Assembly (NCBI RefSeq): GCF_002994635.1 | Contig: NZ_PVNL01000117.1 | Coordinates: forward strand, 62,001 to 126,000 | Source of the DNA: Enhygromyxa salina | GTDB lineage: Bacteria > Myxococcota_A > Polyangia > Nannocystales > Nannocystaceae | Reading direction: 5' to 3' | Length of the DNA: 64,000 bases | Shown: piece by piece, positions 17,816-26,444 of the stretch | How the letters are laid out: every line of letters begins with the position of its first letter | How positions within the stretch are numbered: position 1 is the first letter of the stretch | The notes under the pieces: model-generated | Told to the model about the DNA's origin: nothing | Database searches by the model: none | The model's input: only the letters and a program-made list of their open reading frames with translations | Translations under genes and position numbers: made by a program

Positions 17816-18535
17816 TCAATTGCCGGTGAGACCGCGCTCGACGATCCAGCGAGTCAACGCCGCCCGGGAGCTGATCGAGAGCCGGCCATAAATATGATCG
17901 AGGTGGCTGGTGACGGTGCGCGGGGAGATCCCGAGCTGCTCGGCGATCGCGGCGTTGGTCATCCCCGTTGCGACCAGCTGGCTGACCTCCAGCTGCCGCG
18001 CGCTGATCGGCAAGTCCGAGAGCTTGGGCCGATAGAAGATCACCGCCGTCGAGTCCCCGGCGCCGTCGACCTGGCGCGGTGTGCCAGCGGCGGGCGAGCG
18101 CTGATCTTCTGTGGTCGCGACCTCGACGGGGGCAGGCCCCAAGCTGGAGCCGAAGCCAGCGCGCGCGAGCGCGGCCTCGTACATGCGCTCGGGCGGTCGG
18201 TACGCCAGGCGCAGGACGGCGTCGGGCCCCAGCGAGATCACGTCGCCCTCGAGCAGCGGGCCGCCATCAATTTTCTCGCCGTTGACGATCAACCCGTTGG
18301 TCGAGCGCATGTCCGCGGCATGGACGCTCCCGTCATCGCGGCGGGTGAGCTTGATGTGTCGACGCGAGACGCCGGGATCATCGATGTGGATCTCGGCCCC
18401 GGGCAGCCGACCGACCACGTAGCCGCGCACACGCTCGAGCGGGAACGCCTTGCCCTTGCTGCGACCCTCGAGCACGTCGATGCACGGCACCAAGCCCTCG
18501 TCGTCGTCGGCCTCCCGCTCCCCCGCCCCTTGCAT
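17816..18535 (-). CDS. FHA domain - LuxR-type HTH protein
   Basis: A 239-residue protein. The N-terminal FHA domain spans about 18-112, with the phosphothreonine-binding landmarks VGR (R43), SRRH (57-60) and TNG (79-81). A linker follows, then a LuxR/GerE helix-turn-helix at about 174-235 (SARQLEVSQLVATGMTNAAI, LGISPRTVTSHLDHIYGRL). There is no receiver domain. This architecture suggests a transcription factor controlled by Ser/Thr phosphorylation, for instance by one of the kinases in this window; that is inference. ATG 18535 is chosen because upstream residues in the open frame are antisense to the glycosyltransferase. Confidence 0.88.
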   Translation of the reverse strand: MQGAGEREADDDEGLVPCIDVLEGRSKGKAFPLERVRGYVVGRLPGAEIHIDDPGVSRRHIKLTRRDDGSVHAADMRSTNGLIVNGEKIDGGPLLEGDVISLGPDAVLRLAYRPPERMYEAALARAGFGSSLGPAPVEVATTEDQRSPAAGTPRQVDGAGDSTAVIFYRPKLSDLPISARQLEVSQLVATGMTNAAIAEQLGISPRTVTSHLDHIYGRLSISSRAALTRWIVERGLTGN

Positions 18536-18664
18536 GCGCACCACAATAGCAAGCCACGCGCTGGTTGGCAGCGCTGGTTGCCAGCGAGAAACCCAACGGG
18601 TCGGAAGCCGCGCGCGCGAACCTCGGGCCCGTGGGTCGCGGGCGAGTCGGGATATATAGACCTC

Positions 18665-19894
18665 GTGCCGGACACGCTGACCAGCGGAGCAGCGTTCCTC
18701 GCCCTGGTCTGGGCGGCCGTGCTCGCGTGGTTGGCCCTGGGAGCCGCCCTGCGTCGGGCGCAGCTGCAGCGACGGTTTCGTCGACAGCCACCGACCAGCG
18801 TCGCTGGCCGTCGCGTGCTGCTGATCCGGCCCTGCGCGGGCGCGGAGCCGCACCTGTTGGCGTGCCTGACCTCGCTCACGCAGGTTCAGACCACGGTCGA
18901 GCTGACGGTGGTGTTGTGCGTGGATGATCAAAACGACGGCGCCCGACCGGTGATCGACGCTGCGATCACACAGCTTCGCGCAGCGGGGATCGAGGCGCGC
19001 TTCGAGCTGCACGAACCGACCGGGCCGAACCGCAAGGCCAGCATGCACGCTGCCGTGCTCGCCCGCGCGGGCGATACCTACGAGCTCGCGGTCAACGTCG
19101 ACAGCAACGTCGATCTCGCCGGGTACCCGCTCGACGAGCTGCTGATGCCGCTGGTCGACCCGGGCGCGCGCGTGGGGGCGTCGTGGGGTCCGTGGTCGGA
19201 GCTGCGGACCCACCCGGGGCTGGGTCCGCGCGCGAGCGAGGCGGTGCTCGGCGCCTCGCTCACGGCGTTCCCGCTGCTGTGCGGCATCTATGGCTATGGC
19301 CTGGTCGGCAAGATCTGGGCGGCCCGACGCGAGGCCCTGGACGCGTGCGCGGTCGCGGAGCTGACCCAGTATCTGGCCGAGGATCTCGAGATGGCGACGC
19401 GACTGCGCGCGGGCGGCTGGGGGATCGTCGCAGCGCCGATCCTCGGGCGCGCGCGCGGGGGTGACCCGAGCTTCTCGCAGGCCGTCGCGCGGTTTGGTCG
19501 GTGGATGCTGGCGGTCCGAGGGCAGCGGCCCGCGCTGATGTCGACGTATCCGCTGTTCTTCTTCGCCACGCCGATCGTGCTCGCGCTGGCGGGGATCGGG
19601 CTCGTCGGTCGGCCGATCATCGCGGCGACGGCCGCGGGTCTGGCCGTGTTTGGCCGGCTGGTCGTGACGCTCGCGGCTCAGCACTGGTCGGGGCGCCGGG
19701 TCGGCGTCGGGCGAGCGGTGATCGAGGCCGGGCTGGGCGACGTCGCGCTGGGCCTGGCGTGGCTGCGGGCGATGAGTCGGCGCGAGGTCGAGTGGCGAGG
19801 CCACCAGCTGCGGGTCGAGCGAAGCGGGCGGCTGTCGGCGGCGCCCCAAATCAAACCGATCAAGCCGGCTAGGGACACGCCACCAGCGCTGTGA
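18665..19894 (+). CDS. Ceramide glucosyltransferase-like (GT21/HpnI-like) membrane glycosyltransferase
   Basis: A 409-residue enzyme with an N-terminal membrane helix (about 8-28) and two or more C-terminal hydrophobic helices (about 295-345). It has the processive-type D,D,D,(Q/R)xxRW signature: D88/D91 in LCVDDQND, D146 in NVDSNV, D240 in AEDLEM and RFGRW (276-280). By family it adds a sugar to a lipid such as ceramide or a hopanoid on the membrane face. The GTG start at 18665 precedes the membrane helix. It is divergent from the FHA-LuxR gene and its end overlaps the convergent sugar dehydrogenase gene by 26 nt. Confidence 0.82.
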   Translation: MPDTLTSGAAFLALVWAAVLAWLALGAALRRAQLQRRFRRQPPTSVAGRRVLLIRPCAGAEPHLLACLTSLTQVQTTVELTVVLCVDDQNDGARPVIDAAITQLRAAGIEARFELHEPTGPNRKASMHAAVLARAGDTYELAVNVDSNVDLAGYPLDELLMPLVDPGARVGASWGPWSELRTHPGLGPRASEAVLGASLTAFPLLCGIYGYGLVGKIWAARREALDACAVAELTQYLAEDLEMATRLRAGGWGIVAAPILGRARGGDPSFSQAVARFGRWMLAVRGQRPALMSTYPLFFFATPIVLALAGIGLVGRPIIAATAAGLAVFGRLVVTLAAQHWSGRRVGVGRAVIEAGLGDVALGLAWLRAMSRREVEWRGHQLRVERSGRLSAAPQIKPIKPARDTPPAL

Positions 19895-21947
19895 TCCACT
19901 CGTCGATCAGCGCGATCCCGGCGTCGTCGTGCGCCAGGCTCCCGAGCTGCGGCATCCGATCGTCGCCGTCGGCGTGCAGGCGCAGCGAGAGCACCGAGCT
20001 CGCCGGATCCCCCGGAACCAAAATACGGGCCCCCGGGACGCCCAGGTCCCCAGCGACCGGCTCGACATCGCACACCCCGATCTCCGCAGGATCCACCAGG
20101 TAGCGATCATAGCGATAGTTCCCCGGCGTGTTACTGGGGCCGGCCGCGCGGTGACAGTGGCTGCAATTCGCGTGCAGATACGCGCGAGCACGATCCTCGA
20201 GGGCCGCGTCGCCGTCGATGCTCGGCAGCGCGTCACCCGTTGGGAGCTCCGCCAACCACCCACGCCCGACCAAATCCTGCAGCTGGGTGCCGCGCTGCAG
20301 CTGCCCGGTCTCGAGCCCCAGCGAGATCCCGGCCGCGCTGGTGTGGCACGACATGCACTCGGCCCGCGAAGGGAACAGCCACTGCTCGGACCCAAAGCTG
20401 CGGAGCTCCCCGTCGCGCAGCAGCTCGGCGTCGCTGCCGTCCTGGTTCCACGCGTAGCTGTACCCGGCCCAGCGCCCGTCGTCGTGGTGGACGAGCAGCC
20501 GGGTCTCGACCGGGCGATCCCCGAGCCTGAATAATTTGACCACGACCGAGCCCGGCGGCAGCGACCAGTCGCCGTCGGCTTCGACGGTGATCGTCTCGCC
20601 CTCGGCGAGATGCAGCCACCGCGCCTTGTCGGCGCCGTCCGACCAAAACGGTACGTTGAGCTCGTAGCCGAGCGCGGTGGCGGGCGGCTGGGTTGGATCG
20701 TCAGCGTCGACGCAGCCGGTCGCGCGCAGGCTGGTCGGGAGCTCGGACGCGGCCCCGGCGTTGACGTTGGGCGCGAGCCGCCAGATCCCGCCGCCGTAGT
20801 CGACCCCGTACAGCTCGCCGTCCTGATCCTCACCGAAGGCCCCGAACGCGTGACCGGACGAGCCAAGCAGCACGCTCGGCTCGGCCCCCTCGACGACGGC
20901 CCAGATCGTGCCCAGGTAGAAGTCGGTGTAGATGTAGCTGCCGACCAGCTCGGGCATGGCCGCGCCCCGGTACACGTAGCCGCCGACCACCGAGGCGTCA
21001 TCGGGGTTGGCGTACGCGGCCACGGGATCGACGAGATCGGCCTGGTCACAGGGATCTGCAGCGAAGCAGTGCGCGCCCTCTTTGAGGTTCCAGCCGTAGT
21101 TGCCGCCGAGCCGGATCCGATCGACCTCCTCCCAGTCGTACTGCCCGACGTCGCCCGCCCACAGATCGCCGGTCTCGCGGTCGAAGCTGAACCGCCACGG
21201 GTTGCGCAGGCCCCAGGCGAAGATCTCTGGGGCCCCGCCGCCGCTGGCGAACGGATTGTCCGCTGGGATCGCGTAGGGGTCAGCGCCGTCCACGTCGATC
21301 CGCAGCATCGAGCCCAGCAGCGTGTCGGTGTTCTGCCCGTGACCGTTGGGATCTTCCTTGGACCCGCCGTCGCCAAAGCCGATGTACAACAAGCCGTCGT
21401 GCCCGAAGTGGATGTCGCCGCCGTTGTGGTTGGTGTAGGGCTGGGTGAGATCGAAGATCACCGCCTCGCTGGCGGGATCGAGGCTCAGGCCGCCGTCGTC
21501 GCTGTGGTAGCGGGCGATCCGAGAGATGAAGGCGCCCGCGCCCGGGGTGGTGAGCGAGAGATACACATACCCGTTGGTCGCGAAGTCGGGGTGAAACGCG
21601 AGCCCCAGCAGCCCGGCCTCGGGCGCTGTCGCCAATTGATCGGTGACGTCAATGAACACGCTGGGGACCGCGTCCTGCTCGTTGGCGAAGCTGTAGACGA
21701 CGCCGCCCTGGGTCGCGAGGTACCAGCGCGAGTCGTCGTCGGGTCGCTGGGTCAGGACGACGCCGCCCTCGACGTCGACGTTGTGGAACACGCGGGTCAG
21801 CTGGATCGCCGCGGTCGAGGGCAACGCCGCGATCGCTGCGCAGCCGACCGGGGGCTCGACGCGCGGACCACAGGCGAGGCTGAGCGCGGCCGCGAGGGTC
21901 AGCGCAGCGGCGGAGCTTCGCGCTCGAGTCGGGGTCAGCGGCGTCAT
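19869..21947 (-). CDS. PQQ-type glucose/sorbosone dehydrogenase lipoprotein fused to cytochrome c domain
   Basis: A 692-residue secreted lipoprotein (lipobox LSLAC, C26). Residues about 50-390 form a six-bladed propeller of the glucose/sorbosone dehydrogenase family, with NHNGGDIHFGHDGLLYIGFG, LRNPWRFSFDRETGDLW and GGNYGWN. The C-terminal part holds two c-type haem motifs, C531-M-S-C-H and C595-S-H-C-H. By family the propeller oxidises a sugar or other alcohol with PQQ. The attached haems would pass electrons to the respiratory chain at the cell surface. The specific substrate is unknown. Confidence 0.88.
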   Translation of the reverse strand: MTPLTPTRARSSAAALTLAAALSLACGPRVEPPVGCAAIAALPSTAAIQLTRVFHNVDVEGGVVLTQRPDDDSRWYLATQGGVVYSFANEQDAVPSVFIDVTDQLATAPEAGLLGLAFHPDFATNGYVYLSLTTPGAGAFISRIARYHSDDGGLSLDPASEAVIFDLTQPYTNHNGGDIHFGHDGLLYIGFGDGGSKEDPNGHGQNTDTLLGSMLRIDVDGADPYAIPADNPFASGGGAPEIFAWGLRNPWRFSFDRETGDLWAGDVGQYDWEEVDRIRLGGNYGWNLKEGAHCFAADPCDQADLVDPVAAYANPDDASVVGGYVYRGAAMPELVGSYIYTDFYLGTIWAVVEGAEPSVLLGSSGHAFGAFGEDQDGELYGVDYGGGIWRLAPNVNAGAASELPTSLRATGCVDADDPTQPPATALGYELNVPFWSDGADKARWLHLAEGETITVEADGDWSLPPGSVVVKLFRLGDRPVETRLLVHHDDGRWAGYSYAWNQDGSDAELLRDGELRSFGSEQWLFPSRAECMSCHTSAAGISLGLETGQLQRGTQLQDLVGRGWLAELPTGDALPSIDGDAALEDRARAYLHANCSHCHRAAGPSNTPGNYRYDRYLVDPAEIGVCDVEPVAGDLGVPGARILVPGDPASSVLSLRLHADGDDRMPQLGSLAHDDAGIALIDEWITALVACP

Positions 21948-22050
21948 GGGTCATGGTATCGCGGCTGATCGGCGGCGACGCCCGCAATCCGCCCGTCTGC
22001 TCGCCACCGTCTGCTTGACACCGACCCGGGCTGACGAGGATAAGCCGGCC

Positions 22051-22398
22051 GTGACCTTGTGGCTCGCCCTGCGCCTCGCCAAGTTCGTCGGCGTGATCGC
22101 GTTTGCGATGGGGATCGCCGTCGTGATCGCGCCCGGCGCCCAAGACGTTCGTCGGCGGGCCGCCCACTGGCTGGCGACGCCGGGCTTCGTGCTGACCTGG
22201 GTCAGCGGCTGGGGCATGGCGCGGGTCCACTCGATCTCGCTGGGCGCCCCGTGGATCTCGATCTCGATGATCGCCTCGCTGGTCGCCCTGCACGAGACCG
22301 TGCGCGCGGTCGAGCCGGGGCGCGAGCCCTCGCGCTGGCGCGCCGGGCTGATCTTGGTCGCGCTGCTCACCGCGCTCACGCCCATGGTGGTCCGCTGA
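22051..22398 (+). CDS. Small membrane protein
   Basis: A 115-residue protein with about three to four hydrophobic helices (LAKFVGVIAFAMGIAVVIAP, MIASLVALHE, LILVALLTALTPMVV). GTG 22051 is chosen as the start just before the first helix; the frame is open further upstream through antisense sequence. Its TGA overlaps the next ATG by one base, so it is coupled to the DUF3817 gene. The function is not recognised. Confidence 0.7.
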   Translation: MTLWLALRLAKFVGVIAFAMGIAVVIAPGAQDVRRRAAHWLATPGFVLTWVSGWGMARVHSISLGAPWISISMIASLVALHETVRAVEPGREPSRWRAGLILVALLTALTPMVVR

Positions 22399-22703
22399 TG
22401 GATCAAGACACCCGAAATTGGTTCTACTGGATCGGGCGGATCGAGACGGCGAGCTTCGTCGCGCTGCTCGGGGTTGCGATGCCGCTCAAGTACCTCGCCG
22501 ACCAGCCCGAGGCGGTCGGCTGGGTCGGCTGGACCCACGGCGTGCTGCTGATCGTCTACCTGATCGCGCTGCTCAGCGTCGCGCGGGTCTATCGAGTTGG
22601 GTTGTTTCGGGTGTGCCTCGCGGGCGTGCTCGCGCTGTTGCCGTTCGGTCCGGTGGTGCTCGAGTGGCTGTGGCGCAGGCAAGGCGTGCTCGGTCCCAGC
22701 TGA
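22398..22703 (+). CDS. DUF3817 family membrane protein
   Basis: A 101-residue protein with three predicted helices. The FYWIGRIETASFVALLGVAM and GWTHGVLLIVYLIALLSVAR segments are characteristic of DUF3817, a small integral membrane family of unknown function. Translation is coupled to the preceding membrane protein through a TGATG junction, which suggests the two small proteins form a complex. Confidence 0.85.
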   Translation: MDQDTRNWFYWIGRIETASFVALLGVAMPLKYLADQPEAVGWVGWTHGVLLIVYLIALLSVARVYRVGLFRVCLAGVLALLPFGPVVLEWLWRRQGVLGPS

Positions 22704-22718
22704 CTCAGAGCGACGTCG

Positions 22719-23669
22719 ATGGGCTTGGACGAGCGGCTGATCACGTACCTGCGGGGGATCCACGGCGAGCTCGAGCACCTGCGTGAGCGCCTGCGCCTGC
22801 GCTACGGGTGGACGCACATCGAGCTGAGCCTCGACATCGAGCCGCTGACGCCGACCTTGATCGTCACCGGGGAGATCGCGGTCCCGAGCTTGCGCGCAGC
22901 GGTCGTCGCCACGCTCACGCCGCTGCTGCTCGACGACATGCAGCTCGAGCTCGACCTGCGACCAATGCCCGTGCGCGAGTGGTACGCGGTCCCAGACGCG
23001 GGGCTGGAGCTGTGGGCCCAGCACCCCTCGTGTCCGAAGCGCTCGCTGGCGACCGAGCTCGAGGCCGATGACGGCCCCGTCGGCCACCTCGCGCACGACG
23101 GGCCAGGCATGCTCCTGCGGGCCCGCGACGGGACGATCGGCTGGGCGACGGGGCTGCTCGGTCCGGCCCAGCCCCCGCGACCATTGGTCGCACCCAGCCC
23201 AGATCCCGCAGGTGCTCGCATTTGTGAGGCGGCGCGGAGTTACCTGGGGATCCCCTACCGCCTAGGTGGTGCGAGTACTCGGCAGATCGACTGTTCGGCG
23301 CTGGTCCAGCGTGCCTATGATCGGGCGCTGCATTTATTGCTGCCGCGGCATTCACATGACCAACTCGCGGCGTGCGGGGGCGGGCAGCTGTGTGGAAGCG
23401 CGATAGGTACGCCAGGTGACCTCCTATTCATCCACTCGCGCACAATGCAACGATTGCACGTGGGTATCGTGGGCCCCACAGACACGATTATCCATGCCTC
23501 GCGCTCGCGGGGGATGGTGATCGAAGCACCGCAGGTCGAGTTCCAGCTCGACGCCGAGTGGCTGCGCCGGGGCTCGACCGCTGCGCTGCTCGACTGGGGC
23601 CGGGCCCAAGCGCAGCGCGAGCATGTGGAGTTGCCGTTGCGTGGTATTCGCCAGACTAATCTCCCCTGA
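22719..23669 (+). CDS. NlpC/P60 family cell-wall hydrolase
   Basis: A 316-residue protein. The C-terminal half (about 165-275) is an NlpC/P60 cysteine peptidase domain with C192 in DCSALV, H247 in LHVGIVG and H259 in IIHAS. Such enzymes usually cut gamma-D-glutamyl-diaminopimelate bonds in peptidoglycan stem peptides. The middle (about 85-145) looks like an SH3b-type wall-binding segment. The first 80 residues are not recognised. No signal peptide is visible, so export would need another route or the enzyme acts on internalised muropeptides. Confidence 0.83.
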   Translation: MGLDERLITYLRGIHGELEHLRERLRLRYGWTHIELSLDIEPLTPTLIVTGEIAVPSLRAAVVATLTPLLLDDMQLELDLRPMPVREWYAVPDAGLELWAQHPSCPKRSLATELEADDGPVGHLAHDGPGMLLRARDGTIGWATGLLGPAQPPRPLVAPSPDPAGARICEAARSYLGIPYRLGGASTRQIDCSALVQRAYDRALHLLLPRHSHDQLAACGGGQLCGSAIGTPGDLLFIHSRTMQRLHVGIVGPTDTIIHASRSRGMVIEAPQVEFQLDAEWLRRGSTAALLDWGRAQAQREHVELPLRGIRQTNLP

Positions 23670-23787
23670 TCAGGTGTACCCAATGACGTGAGCCTACCCA
23701 CGGAATTTGTGTTGGATAAAATGACCAGAGTTGGTCGGAGCCAAACGCTACACCGCTCGCCCTGACACCAAGTGCTACACTCCCGCC

Positions 23788-24582
23788 GTGATTGTCCGTG
23801 GGACCTTGTTTTCGATCGTGTTGTGCAGCGCGCCCGCGTCAGCGCCAGCACCCGTCGAGGACCCCGACAGCGTCATGATCTCGGCGGCCCAGCAGCTGTT
23901 TCTCGACGGCCAGACCAGGTACGAGACCCACGACTACCTCGGCGCGATCGAGGCGTTTACGGGGGCCTACGCCGTCGCCGAAGAGATCGGCGATCCCATC
24001 CGCCGGGACCGGGCGCTGGCGCGGTTGCGCTATAACCTCGCCCGCGCCCACGTCTACGCCTACGACGTCGACGCAGCGCACGAGCACCTCGAGCTGGCTC
24101 GCCGGTTGATGGCTGACTACCGCGCCGATGAGCGGGCGATCGGCAAAGATCCGGACACCGACACCGACGTCAAGCAGCTCGAGGATGACCTGGTCCAGCG
24201 CGAGGCGGCGCATCAGCGCGCCGTGGCCCACCTCCAGGGGCCGCCGCCAGACCCGATCAATACCAGGCGAGGCCAGACCCAGCGACGAGCGGGGATCAGC
24301 ATGATCGCGCTGGCCGCCCCGTTCGCGGGGCTGGCGGTCGCGGGCGGCTTGATGGGTGCACAGGCCAATCGAGCGTTCACGAGCGTGACCACCGAAGACG
24401 CCCGCACGGCCGCACAGCAGCGCGGCCGCACGGGCAACGTGCTGTTCGGCGTTGGGGTCGGGCTCGCCGTGATCTCGGCGGCCTCGGGCGCGACCCTGAT
24501 CGGCCTGTCCGCGAAGACCAGGCGAGCCGAGCTGTCGCTGAGCGCGACGCCGACCGGGCTCGTGCTCGCGGGGGAGTTTTGA
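23788..24582 (+). CDS. Exported TPR-like protein with C-terminal membrane segments
   Basis: A 264-residue protein. The GTG at 23788 opens a signal peptide (RGTLFSIVLCSAPASAPAP). Residues about 30-140 contain TPR-like helices (ISAAQQLFLDGQTRYETHDY, LRYNLARAHVYAYDVDAAHE). The C-terminal half has two hydrophobic helices (MIALAAPFAGLAVAGGLM; VLFGVGVGLAVISAASGATL). It is a paralogue of the gene at 55430-56461, sharing the YNLA.AH..AY and YRAD.RA patterns. Both lie beside a GDGDGD-type lipoprotein gene. The function is unknown. Confidence 0.72.
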   Translation: MIVRGTLFSIVLCSAPASAPAPVEDPDSVMISAAQQLFLDGQTRYETHDYLGAIEAFTGAYAVAEEIGDPIRRDRALARLRYNLARAHVYAYDVDAAHEHLELARRLMADYRADERAIGKDPDTDTDVKQLEDDLVQREAAHQRAVAHLQGPPPDPINTRRGQTQRRAGISMIALAAPFAGLAVAGGLMGAQANRAFTSVTTEDARTAAQQRGRTGNVLFGVGVGLAVISAASGATLIGLSAKTRRAELSLSATPTGLVLAGEF

Positions 24583-24584
24583 GC

Positions 24585-25193
24585 ATGCGCGCGCGCGGGT
24601 GGGCCATCTGCTTCGTTGTCTCGCAGCTCGCTTGCTTCGTGCAGGGCGACACCAGCGGCCTGCCCTGCACCGAGGACGAGGCCTGCTTCAACGGCCAAGT
24701 CTGCGGCACAGCAGGCGTGTGTGTCGAAGCCTTCATGGTCGACGACTCGACGACCGCCCCATACGGTGACGGCGATGACGACCCGACCGAGCCTGGTGAT
24801 GGCGACGCCGACACCACAGCAGCTGGGGACGGCGATCCAAGCGAGTCCGGCGACGGCGATCAGACCGAGTCTGACGACGGCGACGACGACCCGAGCGAGG
24901 ACGGCGACGGCGACGGCGACGGCGACCCCACCGAGTCCGGCGACGGCGACGGCGACGGCGATCCGGTGCCCGAGTGCGGCGACGGGATCGCGCAATCCAG
25001 CGAGAATTGCGACGGCATGGATCTCAAGGGCAAGACCTGCTCGGACTTTGGCTACGGCGGGGGCATGCTCGCGTGCAACGACTGCACCTTGAGCTTCGCC
25101 GGCTGCTGCCAGGGAACTGGGCAGAGCTGCGCATCCAAGGGCTGTTGCGCCGGCCTGACGTGCAGCCTGTTGCCGCTGCTCGTCTGCCAGTAG
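24585..25193 (+). CDS. Cys-rich secreted protein with GDGDGD linker
   Basis: A 202-residue protein with an N-terminal hydrophobic segment ending QLAC (C17). It may be a lipoprotein, but the lipobox is weak. A short Cys motif region (GLPCTEDEACFNGQVCG) is followed by about 80 residues of repeated Gly-Asp. The C-terminal domain carries at least ten cysteines (CGDGIAQSSENCDG, GCCQGTGQSCASKGCC). It starts 2 nt after the TPR-like gene. The acidic linker may bind calcium or act as a spacer. The function is unknown. Confidence 0.75.
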   Translation: MRARGWAICFVVSQLACFVQGDTSGLPCTEDEACFNGQVCGTAGVCVEAFMVDDSTTAPYGDGDDDPTEPGDGDADTTAAGDGDPSESGDGDQTESDDGDDDPSEDGDGDGDGDPTESGDGDGDGDPVPECGDGIAQSSENCDGMDLKGKTCSDFGYGGGMLACNDCTLSFAGCCQGTGQSCASKGCCAGLTCSLLPLLVCQ

Positions 25194-25229
25194 TGTTGGC
25201 GACGTCTCTCTCCGCGAGCTGTCGATTCC

Positions 25230-25730
25230 ATGACTCACGAGCACGTCGCCCTCTTCGTCGTTTCCGCTCTCTGCGCCAGCTCCGGGGTCCTCGGCTGCGC
25301 GACCGCCAACCAAGACGACAGCCCGCCCGCCGTCACCGAAAAGTCCGGAGAGGCCGACGCCACACCGGCCGAGCCGCCGGCGACCGAGCAACCCGTGGCC
25401 GAGCAGCCGCCTGCAGACCCCACGTCGCTCACTGTCTCGGGCGCCCTCACGTACACCGAGCTGCCACGGACCAAGTCGGTCGAAGCCTATATGGGTCGCG
25501 AGTTCACGCTGGTCGACGCAGCCGGCACCGAGCACAACCTCAAACCATCTGACACCGTCAGCCACGAGCAGCTCGTCGGGCGCTCGGGTCAGACCGTCGA
25601 GGTCACCTGCACCCCTTTCGCGGAGCAACAACCGAACCCGCACGAGCAGGCGCCCCAGGGCGCGCCCGGCCAGGGCGCGATGCCACGCCCGGCGGGGTGC
25701 ACCGTCACGGCCCTCAGCCCCGCTCCCTGA
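25230..25730 (+). CDS. Small lipoprotein
   Basis: A 166-residue protein with a signal peptide ending GVLGC (C23). An acidic Ala/Glu/Pro linker is followed by a C-terminal domain of about 85 residues that begins LTVSGALTYTELP and may be a small beta barrel. It follows the Cys-rich protein by 36 nt. No family is recognised. Confidence 0.7.
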   Translation: MTHEHVALFVVSALCASSGVLGCATANQDDSPPAVTEKSGEADATPAEPPATEQPVAEQPPADPTSLTVSGALTYTELPRTKSVEAYMGREFTLVDAAGTEHNLKPSDTVSHEQLVGRSGQTVEVTCTPFAEQQPNPHEQAPQGAPGQGAMPRPAGCTVTALSPAP

Positions 25731-25769
25731 CGCGTTTGTGCCAGCTGCATTGAATGCTATGGGGTAGTC

Positions 25770-26078
25770 GTGTCAAACGAAGGATATCACGAGCCCCTCG
25801 AGCGCCTGAGCGACAAGACCCAGGACGTGCACCGCGCCATCATCTCGCTGATGGAAGAGCTCGAGGCCGTCGACTGGTACAACCAGCGCGTCGACGCCTG
25901 CACCGACGACGAGCTGCGCAAGATCCTCGCCCACAACCGCGACGAGGAGATCGAGCACGCTGCGATGGCGCTCGAGTGGCTGCGTCGGCGCATGCCCGTG
26001 TTCGACTCGCAGCTGCGCGAGTACCTGTTCAAAGAGGGCAGCATCACCGGTCATGAGGCGACCGTGACCGGCGACTGA
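25770..26078 (+). CDS. Encapsulated ferritin-like protein (EncFtn family)
   Basis: A 102-residue two-helix ferritin-like protein. Residues SLMEELEAVDWYNQRVDAC and LAHNRDEEIEHAAMALEWL match the EncFtn family. E29, E30, E32, W36, Y37, E60 and H63 align with the ferroxidase-site residues of the Rhodospirillum rubrum protein with a constant offset of two. The family forms annular decamers that oxidise Fe(II) inside encapsulin shells. No encapsulin gene is adjacent and the C-terminus (GSITGHEATVTGD) lacks a recognisable cargo-loading peptide. GTG 25770 is the start. Confidence 0.88.
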   Translation: MSNEGYHEPLERLSDKTQDVHRAIISLMEELEAVDWYNQRVDACTDDELRKILAHNRDEEIEHAAMALEWLRRRMPVFDSQLREYLFKEGSITGHEATVTGD

Positions 26079-26186
26079 TCGAATCTGGCACAGCGTTCGG
26101 GCATTCGGGCCACGCCGAGCTCAGCTCTGGCGTGGGGCGCAGGTATGGGGTTTGCAGCCTTCGCCCACGGTGACTCACCAGGAGTG

Positions 26187-26441
26187 ATGCCAGTGCCATA
26201 CGCAACGAATTCCGATCTCCCCGAGAGCGTGAAGGACAACCTTCCGGCCCACGCACAGGACATCTACCGCGAGGCGTTCAACAGCGCGTGGGAGCAATAC
26301 AAAGATCCCAAAGAGCGACGGGACAAGGATGACACGCGCGAGGAGACCGCCCACAAGGTTGCGTGGGCCGCCGTGAAGAAGAAGTACGAGAAGCCGGACG
26401 AGGACGGGGACCAGGGCGGAAAGTGGCGAGCGAAGGGCTGA
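26187..26441 (+). CDS. ChaB family protein
   Basis: An 84-residue basic/acidic protein of the ChaB family (LPESVKDNLPAHAQDIYREA, AWEQYKD, AHKVAWAAVKKKYEK). The name comes from a proposed role in cation transport regulation, but its biochemical function is not established. ATG 26187 gives the family N-terminus (MPVPYATNSDLP). An AGGAG sits only 2 nt before it, so ATG 26145 remains possible. It lies between the ferritin-like gene and the end of a convergent kinase gene. Confidence 0.85.
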   Translation: MPVPYATNSDLPESVKDNLPAHAQDIYREAFNSAWEQYKDPKERRDKDDTREETAHKVAWAAVKKKYEKPDEDGDQGGKWRAKG

Positions 26442-26444
26442 GCG

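Noticed and set aside
16175..18664. Upstream extension of the glycosyltransferase frame
   Set aside because: This part is antisense to the HEAT-like and FHA-LuxR genes; the real protein starts at GTG 18665 next to its first membrane helix.
18536..19849. N-terminal extension of the FHA-LuxR frame
   Set aside because: Antisense of the glycosyltransferase, with Arg/Pro-rich composition; the FHA domain begins just after ATG 18535.
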